Positions 8,551 to 16,251 of a stretch of DNA of 16,251 nt are shown here, piece after piece. The notes beneath the pieces are model-generated. The model worked only from the letters and a program-made list of their open reading frames with translations, was not told the DNA's origin and searched no databases. The first letter of the stretch is position 1. Every line of letters starts with the position of its first letter. The translations under genes and the position numbers were made by a program. Source of the stretch: Cruorifilaria tuberocauda (lineage: Eukaryota > Nematoda > Chromadorea > Rhabditida > Onchocercidae); assembly GCA_013365365.1 (NCBI GenBank), contig JABVXU010000890.1:1-16251 (forward strand), in the 5' to 3' direction.

Positions 8551-9265
8551 GTTAGTCATATTATTCCTTTTCTCGTTCTTTTTTTATTCGAGGCTTTTTT
8601 AAAAATTTTAATGGATTACACCAATACCTGAATATACCTGAAATAATTCATTACTTATTTTTTCCATTAAAATATTATTAAAAATGATAATTGATAAGTT
8701 TTTGAAATTTAACTGATAATTGATCCTTTAATAATGAGAAGAAACGTTTTTCTTGCAAATACAAATTTCAAATATCTGAAATTCAATAAAATATTGAATG
8801 AATTGTTACAACTAATTACTCTAATATATTTTTACCGCATAATCAATTTTAATAATCAATTATTTAAGTTTTATTTTTAAATTAAAAAACAAGTGTTACA
8901 AGGTGAATATAAAAGAAATCATAATGAATTTTAATAAAATTTTCTTCCCCAAATTTTAATGCATCAAAAAAATTTTTGTAAAATTTTAATTTTCATAAAC
9001 GAATCTCGTTTTTTATTTTCAGTATATAAATTCTGATATATCAAATTTTCTAGTGATTTAAATCAATTTTTTTCATTAAATCAATTAATTGCTTGAAAAA
9101 AATAACGAATTATTAGACGATGATTAATGGATTAAAAAATTTATCGTTTTTCTTTATCTCTCTTCAAACTTTTCATCTTTCCACTTATCATTTTCCAATG
9201 ATTTGATTTGAGAATTCTTCCAAAATCAATTCCAAACAGCGGAATCCAGAAAATGCTAAATTTCA

Positions 9266-9283
9266 TGATGTAAAGTTACATCA
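9266..9283. promoter_or_regulatory. Inverted repeat TGATGTAA-AG-TTACATCA
   Basis: Two perfect 8-base arms are separated by two bases inside the long intron. The half sites resemble bZIP (C/EBP-ATF type) recognition words. An acceptor-like TTTTCCAGCAG lies about 40 bases downstream at 9313-9323, but no coding frame follows it. A regulatory role is only a possibility. Confidence 0.25.
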
Positions 9284-10438
9284 CAGAACTTCGAAACTAG
9301 TTTTACTGTATTATTTTCCAGCAGGATTATCCGATTTGTTTTTTTGCAAAGAAAAAAATATCTAACTATCTTTCCGGTTTCAGTATAACAGTGAATAATT
9401 TTTAATGATTGCAAAATTTAATTTTTCCTCTCAAAATCTTTTTCTCTCTCTCTCAAATAAGCTGTTAAAAAAGATAGATTGATGATTGATTGTTTGGCTA
9501 TCATTTTCATTTCAATATAGCCTAGAAAGCTAAACAAAACATTACTTTAAGGCTTACACATATACTTGATTCATTCAAAAATTATTGCTTTTTCCTTTTT
9601 TTTTCATGACTGCTAAGAATTTGGCCAATATGGCTGTTAAAAGAATATAAGGCCAAGCATAGCCAATAAGTGGAAAAAAAATTAATTCGTTTACTTCTTC
9701 TTATTCCTCCAAATTTTTTAATTTATATTATTTAAATGTAAATTTTTATTTATTTATTTACTTTTTTATTTTTATCATTGATTATTTTTTATATTTAATT
9801 GATGATATATTTATAAAATTTGCATAAAGTAATGGTAATAATATGAAATAATTAATTACATATATCGATTAATTAGTAGAAGCTAAAAAAAAATATCTGA
9901 AAATAAACGAAAAAGATATAAGTATTAACTTTAAGATGTAAAATGAAATACTAATGCTTAAGTGTGCTTAATAAAGTGTGAGTGAAAATTAATTAACCTT
10001 TGTTAAATATACTAATTATAATTAACAAGTACTCTTTTTCTTTACTGTTTTGACAAAAAATTACTTTGCTTTAATTTTTACAAATTATATTGATTTTTAA
10101 TTTACAATTATTTCTCTAATTGCATAATTTCTCCTCAGAAACACTTTTCTTTCACAATGGTATTTGCTTAGGGTTATAGCTTCTAAAATAAGTAAGGCCC
10201 ATGGATTGTTAGGCCCATAACTTTGCATCACAAGTCATTTTGGTCAATGACTTACACACACACATGTATATAGATGAAGATGCACACTGAATGTACACCA
10301 CATGTCTACACTACTCAGTTTTCGATACATTTTCAGGCCTACTCATCTATTAGGCCTTTGTTTCTCTTTAACTTAAATCCATGTATTCCTCATATATTAT
10401 ACAATTATATATACTATGTATAATAGTATGTCCTTCTA

Positions 10439-10815
10439 TCCGGAATTCCGGAATTATCCTACATACAGTGGTATCAATTTTTATGAAAAAAAAATTCATT
10501 TAAAAAAATATTTGTAAGAAACACGAAAATTCATTATTTACTTTTTATTCTTCTTTTTCTTGCATTAATCAACATTTCTACCGGAAAGTATTAAAAAGCA
10601 AATACAGATCGAGGATAATATTGTATCCTGTCCGGAATTCCGGAATTATCCCATATACAGAGTGATATCAATTTTTGCGAAAAAAAAAAATTCACTTTTT
10701 GTCTATTCCTCTTATATCGTCTTATAGGAAACATGAAAATTTACTTTTACTTTCTATTCTTCTTTTTTTGCATCAATCAATATTTCTATCGGAAAGTATG
10801 AAAAAGTAAATGATA
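10439..10815. repeat. Two-copy tandem duplication, 192-208 bp, with palindromic heads
   Basis: Each copy opens with the 14-base palindrome TCCGGAATTCCGGA (10439-10452 and 10631-10644). Both continue with ATTATCC, an ACATACAG or ATATACAG word, GATATCAATTTTT or GTATCAATTTTT, an A run, ATTCA, a TTCTTCTTTTT region and a CGGAAAGTAT near the end (10582 and 10790). The heads are 192 bases apart and the tails 208, because the second copy gained a short CTCTTATATCGTCTTATAG-type insert. No transposase or clear terminal repeats are present. Confidence 0.85.
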
Positions 10816-10854
10816 ATGATAATACATATTACGAGACAAAACTCTAAATAACAG

Positions 10855-11115
10855 TGCTATTATTATGTTTTTTTATCATTATTACACTCATTTTTCTGAT
10901 CATTATCATCATCATCATCATCATTAAAATTATTATTGTTACTGATATTATTCTTATTACAATCATCATTAATGTTATTACTATTAACCATCATTGTTGT
11001 TATTACTATTACCTATTACTATTAGTATTATCTATTACTGTTACTATTATCGTTATTACTATCAATTATTATAATTACAAAGTTATTATTATTTATTGGT
11101 ACCGTTATTGTGATT
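10855..11115. repeat. Triplet-like TTA/ATC/ACT low-complexity tract
   Basis: Imperfect triplets (ATT, ATC, ACT, GTT) run for about 250 bases, with a pure ATC run at about 10905-10924. The triplet structure keeps a frame open with an Ile/Thr/Val/Tyr-only product, which is a composition artefact. Confidence 0.8.
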
Positions 11116-11550
11116 AAAAAGTAACAGATGAAAAATTCGAAAGAATATTAGCTTAAAATTGTTTATTCTTTTTTTTTCTCGTCGCTTTCGATTCCGTTCT
11201 TGTACTTCTTTAAGGGATGGAGCAAGATCTCCTATTTTTCATTCTAGATATTGATTTTCCAGAAAGATCGCAATCATTAGATATTCATGAGAATACAAAT
11301 TAGCACATTTCTCTATTAATAATTCTTTTACAGCTTTTTCTCTTTACAATATTTCGTATTACTGTAAAGAATTAATTATTAATTTCTATTTCTTTCATAT
11401 TATTATTTTATTCATAAGAATTATTTCCCTTTCATCATCAATTTTTTTCCGGAAATGTATCGATCATCAATTCATATCATTCATATAAATACAAAAATTT
11501 CATTTCAATTCTTTACTTTCTTTTATTTTAGTTAATTCATCGTTATCAGT

Positions 11551-11620
11551 TACCTTATTTGTTATCACCACCGCTGTTATCACTGTTGTTGTTGTTGTTG
11601 TCATTGTTATTTGCAAACGC
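11551..11620. repeat. GTT triplet microsatellite
   Basis: Five GTT units (11585-11600) sit in a GTTATC/GTTGTC-rich context. It is non-coding intronic sequence. Confidence 0.7.
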
Positions 11621-12254
11621 ATTAAAAAAAGTAATTAATAATCAGTTTAAATTTTTATAATAATATCATGCCTTTTTTGATTTCTCTCTTTCTCTCTCTC
11701 TCTTAGTGATAATATACTACGAATATATTCGATTGAAAAAAAAATTAAAAATTGAAAATATTAATTTTCGATATTACTATATATTACAGCATGTATTTTA
11801 AATCCTCTTCAAATAATTTCTTATATATAATGATAAAAATTCGAAATGAAACTTTATACAAAATCTAAATTTTTAAATTAATTTTCACTAATTAAGTTCA
11901 AACAAATCATTTTGGAATTGAAAATAAATTCTTTGATATTCCTTTAGGAATATAATTACTCATAAATAACACAAGTATATTTATGTTAATTAATATTAAT
12001 ACTAGATAGTTCTTTAATTAATCTGTAATTGGTCGCTTTCCTTAAATTATTCGACAATTCCATTCAATCAGATAAGTAAACTATTTACTTTACATTTATT
12101 TACTTACCTGACTTGTTGTTAACAGTTCTCTCGATTGTGCATTTCAATGATTTACTCAAATCGTAATTCATCTCATTTTCCTAATTCATTTTCTTTTTTG
12201 GAAACTTTTTCCATATGTTTTCAATATCATTTTTGATCCTTTCTTATCATTCCT

Positions 12255-12420
12255 CCTACTATAATCATTATTATTCCAATTATAACAGTTATAATTATTG
12301 CATTATTGCCATTACTCTATTATCCTCACTTATTGCTATTATTTATTACGATTATTGTCATTAATATTATCACAATTATTATTATGGCTGTTGCTCATTA
12401 CGATTATTATTCATGATAAA
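12255..12420. repeat. TTA/ATT triplet-like tract
   Basis: Imperfect ATTATT, ATTGCC and ATTACGATTATT words repeat through this segment, similar in style to 10855-11115. No unit is sharp enough to define a period beyond three. Confidence 0.6.
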
Positions 12421-13332
12421 ATTATGATTAGCTATAATCCTCCTCTTTTTCGAGATATATAAAACAATTTGAGATAGACGATAAAAGTGAAATGAAAAGG
12501 AAAAAAGTATTAGCAATGAAAAATTTTTAACATATTTCCGGATAAATAAATAGGAAATCTATCGTATATTTTGTTAGCGAATAGAATCCGGGAAACCGGA
12601 AATTGTATGATTTGCTCCTTTATTTCATTGATATTATTATTATTAGTATTGTTTCGAGAATGAATAGGAAAAGTGAAAGTTTCTGAAACGGAAAAATTCC
12701 GGTTTTTCTTCCTTTCCTTCTTTCAAAATAAATGATTGCGTTTTAACTCTTTGTCACTTATGAAATTTCTTGAATTTTGCAAAATTCGCTTTATTATTTT
12801 AAATAGTTTTGCAAATTTCATCATGATGAAATGCAATTCTCTGATCAAAGATCACTCGTTAATTTTTCTTTTTTTTTTTGTAAAATTAAATTTCATTTCA
12901 GTAAAATCAGAAAATTTTTTCGGTAAAATATTTTAAGAATTTTTTCATTTTTCATTGTTTCTGGAAATTGATAATTTTCACAATGAAAATTTTTCTTTTA
13001 TCTCTCTATTTTGCTTCTTGTTAATTTCTTTTTAAATTATTATTAACATTTCAATTACTAATATTCCAATTTCTGTACATTTTCATATTCTGTTATTTGT
13101 GATAATATCAATTCCTATTTCTATTTCCAATTTCCTATCCCATTTCCATTCATTGCCATATTCAAGTACTTCTTTCTTTCTTTCGTCGATTCGTTGTCAG
13201 TCAATGTCTAAATTATCATTCCTTATCATTATCAGAAATATTGTCAGAAAAGTGAAAATATTAAAGAATGATCGATGATAATGAATTCGTTTCATGCATC
13301 GGGATATTTTCTATTTACGCAGCTGTCTTCGT

Positions 13333-13443
13333 CCAATTTTCTTCAGGCTTCTCCCCCGCTTCCCCGCTTCCCCGTCTTTCCCCGCTTTTCCTTCTATATC
13401 TCCTCATCCCTTTTTCTTTCTCCCACTCTTCTTTTTCTCTTTG
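13333..13443. repeat. C-rich polypyrimidine tract with CCCCGCTT units
   Basis: The + strand is nearly all C and T, with three or four CCCCGCTT / CCCCGTCTT units at about 13355-13390. Open frames overlap on both strands (13275-13550 + and 13315-13593 -), but their products are S/L/F-only or K/E/R/G-only, the signature of a one-sided tract. I call no gene. Confidence 0.75.
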
Positions 13444-13500
13444 ATTTTTCAACTTACCGCTCTTTGTTGAATTATCATTCAAAGAAATTATCATCATTAT

Positions 13501-13541
13501 CATTATTGTTATCATTATTACAGCTATCGATATTATCATTA
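13501..13541. repeat. Dispersed 41-bp repeat, copy 1
   Basis: The sequence opens CATTATTGTTATC, continues TATTACAG then TATCGATATTATCATTA, and matches 15609-15649 at 39 of 41 positions. Although built of triplet-like words, it includes the less trivial ACAGYTATCGATATT core, so the match is not just composition. Confidence 0.75.
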
Positions 13542-13788
13542 TCATTGTAGCGTTTGATTCTATCGAGGGAAAATGTGAAAAATAAAAAATCAAGAAGATT
13601 TAATTTCTTTCTTTCATTTCCGATTTATGTTTAAATTTATTTTCAAGCATTTCTTTCCTCTCAAAAAAATTCCATTTCATTCATTTAATTTTAATTTAAT
13701 TCGCCTTGAGCTGTATTTTAATTTCGTTTAAATTGATTTAAATAGGCGTTAACGAGTAATAATTAATACTTGATATTATTTTAACTAG

Positions 13789-13921
13789 CTTGATGAGATC
13801 ATGCCATTATTGGGTCTTGCAATGTTACGTCGTTCTTGGTGTATACGTCATTCTGACAAGGATAGAAATCGACGAAGTTATATTCTACCAAAACTTCAAC
13901 TTCATCATTCACCGTCCTTTG
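13789..13921 (+). CDS. Possible alternative first exon of the AGAP gene
   Basis: After TTTTAACTAG (acceptor-like, ending 13788) the frame is open. An ATG at 13801 gives 40 codons, beginning MPLLGLAMLRRSW and ending LQLHHSPSF, plus one base before a donor-like GTAGGAA at 13922. The local GC content is above that of the flanks. The donor is phase 1, as in the AGAP exon at 8550, so this exon could replace it by splicing to the same exon 2. I do not recognise the peptide. Against it, only 4 of 40 codons start with G, the acceptor is mediocre, and the opposite strand reads better as protein. A one-in-three chance phase match is also possible. Confidence 0.25.
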
Positions 13922-13933
13922 GTAGGAATTTTT
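13799..13933 (-). CDS. Coding-like open frame on the opposite strand, possible terminal exon
   Basis: On the - strand 44 codons are open from 13933 down to TGA at 13799-13801. The product includes RTVNDEVEVLVEYNF and ends VTLQDPIMA. From the GTG codon onward 16 of 37 codons begin with G and 25 of 37 with a purine, a pattern expected of real coding sequence. There is no early ATG, so it would need an upstream exon. The only acceptor in reach (CCAAAG, at about 13917) is poor. AATAAA lies about 160 bases downstream on this strand (13636-13641), which could be a poly(A) signal but is common in AT-rich DNA. I do not recognise the family. It could be a terminal exon of a nested gene, a pseudogene scrap, or the antisense shadow of a + strand exon. 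Confidence 0.25.
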   Translation of the reverse strand, partial: KNSYQRTVNDEVEVLVEYNFVDFYPCQNDVYTKNDVTLQDPIMA

Positions 13934-15393
13934 TTAAATCATTTTAAAAACTTTAATCTACCAATTGAAATTCAGAAAGAGAAATAAAAAAAAAGAACTT
14001 CTAAGCATCCTCATTAATTTATAAATTTCTCTTATCTTATATTACAGTGATAACAGTAATAATCAAATTTAATTATATTTTAAAAATGATAAATGAAATT
14101 TCATTTTAACTTTGTACAAATGCATTTTAGAATGTTTAAGAAATCAAATTTGCTTCTTTTAGAAATGCAATTCTTTTTTTTGAAAAAAAGATTGAAAAAG
14201 CAAAATTCTATTCGGTATTTGCATTTATTAATTCAACTTGAAAAAACAACTTTGTATAAGTTTTAAAATATTAGAGAAAATGAATTTTAAAAAGTTAAAA
14301 TTTCTTTTCCATGTCAAAAATAGTGCGTTTAAATCTATTGTTTCAAAAACAAAATCCTAATTCATAATTAATTAAGAAATGATTTAGATATTGCAAAAAT
14401 ATTACGATATTACAATTATTCAAATATTTCAAATAATCAATTATTACAGAAAAATTTTTGAATTTAAAGTTTAATTTCATTTCGTTTTTCTTTTCTGTTA
14501 AATAGAAAGAAAATAGTTGGAAAAAAAAACTTTTTAATTATTTAAAAAATTTTTTGTTTTTCATTTTTTTTTCCTTCTGCAAATGATCGAATTTTGTTCG
14601 TACTAAAATATCGAAATGAATTGGTACATTGACCTGACCCTTTGATCAAATTTGAATTATTAATTCAATGATTAATCGAAATGAAACAAAAAAAGGAAAT
14701 GAGAGAAAAGAGAGGAGAAATTGGCTCATTTATAAAGTTGTATATTTGAATTGAAATTAACAATTTCACTAATTTAGTTTCTTTATTAATTATAAATTTT
14801 ATTATCAATCTTTTCTTTATTATCATTATATATTAGTTATTATCAATCTACACTATCGTGATTTTTTTGCTATTTTGATGATTTGTTTCAAATATGATAA
14901 GGCTTTTTAAGAAACGATAGATAATAAAAAACAAAATTTGAATATGAAAAATAAACTCATGTATTGAATTAAATGGATTTGGTAAACTTTAGAAAACATG
15001 AAGTGTATGAATTAATTTAATTTGAATAATGAAAAATATATGAATGTACCGAATTAATTTATTTTGATAAACTTTAAATATATGATAAATATCAGAATTG
15101 GCTACTTCGGATATGTTATTAGAGATTTCATAAGATTATTATCTTTTATCATTTAAACTGCTAATCTCTGTTTGATGATATTTATTCCTCATACTGATAA
15201 TATCCTATTTCCGAAATTTAATTTCTGTTATTCGATTTATTTTGGAGCATGTCATACTTTTATACATTTCCATTTCCAATATCAATTTCTAATTATTACT
15301 ATAGTATTATTTCGTAATTTATTATTTCTATTAGTTACGAATGTAAAATCATGAATGTAGAAGACGTATTCTGCAAGCTTTTTCGATTCAACG

Positions 15394-15517
15394 GTAATTT
15401 CATGAATTGATAATGATTTTGCGGGCTAACTGTAATTTCATGAATTGATAATGATTTTGCGGGCTAACTGTAATTTCATGAATTGATAATGATTTTGCGG
15501 GCTAATCGTAATTTCAT
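15394..15517. repeat. 38-bp minisatellite, 3.3 copies
   Basis: Units start at 15394, 15432 and 15470, with a 10-base partial fourth at 15508. Each contains GTAATTTCATGAATTG, ATAATGATTTTG and CGGGCTAA. Copies 1 and 2 are identical and copy 3 differs at two bases near its end. It is a recent, clean array inside the presumed intron. Confidence 0.92.
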
Positions 15518-15608
15518 AGGTTAACATGCTGTAATCATTATATCTTGGTTAATTATGACTTTAGAAACGGATTATGAATAACTCTGATGAGATGAAAATT
15601 ATTATCAT

Positions 15609-15649
15609 CATTATTGTTATCACTATTACAGTTATCGATATTATCATTA
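15609..15649. repeat. Dispersed 41-bp repeat, copy 2
   Basis: Second copy of the element at 13501-13541 in the same orientation, about 2.1 kb away, with two substitutions in 41 bases. Both copies are embedded in TTATCATCATT-type sequence. Confidence 0.75.
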
Positions 15650-16251
15650 ATTCATTGAAGAATAGGTAAATTACCTCCAATTCTATCAATGAAATGAATC
15701 ATTTTTTTTTGTCTTTCATTTGCTTTCGAAATATTTTCAATTGGAATGAACATTTTTCTCTTTTGAATTTCTATCAATTTATTTTTAGACTAAAGTTTGT
15801 TTCCTTTTCATTTCCATTTTCAACGGTATTATTTTGGAGAAACGAACGAAATGATTCAGCCAAATAATCTTTGTGTTTTTTTTTTCCACTTACCCAAATT
15901 GTTAGCTTAATTTCACAAGTTTCTTTTTGCTTTTTTCATTTAAATTTTACTATGAAAAGTAATTTTAGTAATTTTTTTCTCTTTTTTTTGAGTTTTTATT
16001 TTTTGTAAGTTTTACTTAATTAAGGTGATAAGCTTTCTCCATAATTAAAGTAATAAGCCTTTTCCATTTCTCCTTTTAATTACTTTTCTGTCATTTTAGA
16101 AATGTAAAATTTCTTCAAAGTTTATTCTTATCATAAATGCCGGAATTTGTTTAAATTGTTTTTTTTTTGTTAAAATTCAGAAAGCATTTGAAAAAATTCG
16201 TCAATTTGTTTTTTGTTTATTATAAGGCGGAATTTTTTCAGGTTTATTTTT

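Larger units (their letters stand above)
8551..16251 (+). other. Long first intron of the AGAP gene, open at window end
   Basis: The donor GTTAGT follows the AGAP exon. I looked for a following exon encoding a sequence like AFVNSQEWTLSR in the phase-1 frame and found none before the end of the window, so the intron is at least 7.7 kb unless exon 2 has diverged. Its content is as follows. 8551-10438 is AT-rich with an 18-base inverted repeat at 9266. At 10140-10400 there is a more complex segment with several AGGCC words. 10439-10815 is a tandem duplication, and 10855-11115 and 12255-12420 are triplet-like tracts. A CT run lies at 11682-11704. 12430-13330 is AT-rich with nothing seen. 13333-13443 is a C-rich pyrimidine tract, and 13789-13933 is an ambiguous coding-like island. 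13934-15393 is AT-rich with nothing seen. 15394-15517 is a minisatellite, and 15650-16251 is AT-rich with nothing seen. Confidence 0.6.

Noticed and set aside
10205..10360. TTAGGC words as interstitial nematode telomere
   Set aside because: Only isolated single words occur, never two in tandem.
10854..11117. 87-codon frame of Ile/Val/Thr/Tyr
   Set aside because: Direct translation of a triplet-like ATT/ATC/ACT tract.
12736..12936. 66-codon + frame
   Set aside because: Phe/Lys/Ile-rich translation of AT-rich DNA, with no G-first codon bias or exon borders.
13275..13593. Overlapping frames on both strands
   Set aside because: A one-sided C/T tract yields S/L/F on one strand and K/E/R/G on the other, so neither looks like a protein.
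15172..15354. 60-codon + frame
   Set aside because: Phe/Ile-rich product of AT-rich DNA with no recognisable motif.
1..16251. tRNA or other structural RNA genes
   Set aside because: I found no cloverleaf-compatible box A/B pair. A tRNAscan-SE or Infernal run would be decisive.

Overview
The window is AT-rich, gene-poor eukaryotic nuclear DNA. It is dominated by T-rich and A-rich stretches, TTATC/GATAA words, microsatellites and small tandem repeats. One conserved coding exon is recognisable: the N-terminal exon of an AGAP / centaurin-gamma type Arf GTPase-activating protein (CNT-2 in C. elegans), on the + strand at about 8361-8550. A TTTTTCAG splice acceptor 250 bases upstream and the overall composition suggest a nematode, possibly a filarial/spirurid one. 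That placement is an inference; the sequence contains no species-diagnostic marker.

Bases 1-8030 are upstream non-coding DNA with no exon I can support. They hold several repeat blocks: a degenerate 75-105 bp repeat (1205-1810), a CA/CG microsatellite (2208-2370), a duplicated block of about 165-210 bp with an embedded ACCAAA-type array (3755-4150), a pyrimidine-rich zone (4156-4545), a degenerate 37-bp minisatellite (4546-4911), a 17-bp-stem hairpin (5560-5600), a GTGTGC microsatellite (6011-6078), facing GA and CT tracts (6371-6413 and 6526-6593) and a 3 x 30 bp minisatellite (7584-7673).

Bases 8031-8550 are the 5' end of the AGAP gene. In order they hold a cluster of GATA words, a near-ideal nematode acceptor at 8104-8111, a coding-like short open stretch that overlaps a full CRE (TGACGTCA), and the conserved exon, which ends in a phase-1 donor (GAAG|GTTAGT). 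The coding-like stretch is in the same frame as the AGAP exon. The two blocks are separated by four in-frame stops that a 60-base GT-AG mini-intron would remove. The start at 8361 is therefore the conservative choice, not the only one.

From 8551 to the end the window reads as a very long first intron (over 7.7 kb). I could not find the expected second AGAP exon, which should encode a sequence like AFVNSQEW. Inside the intron are a 192-bp tandem duplication with 14-bp palindromes, trinucleotide-like TTA/ATC tracts, a C-rich pyrimidine tract, a 3 x 38 bp minisatellite and one ambiguous coding-like island at about 13789-13933. The + strand reading of that island could be an alternative AGAP first exon, because its donor is also phase 1. 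The - strand reading has a stronger codon-position signal. No RNA gene, autonomous transposon, CRISPR array or multi-gene system was found.
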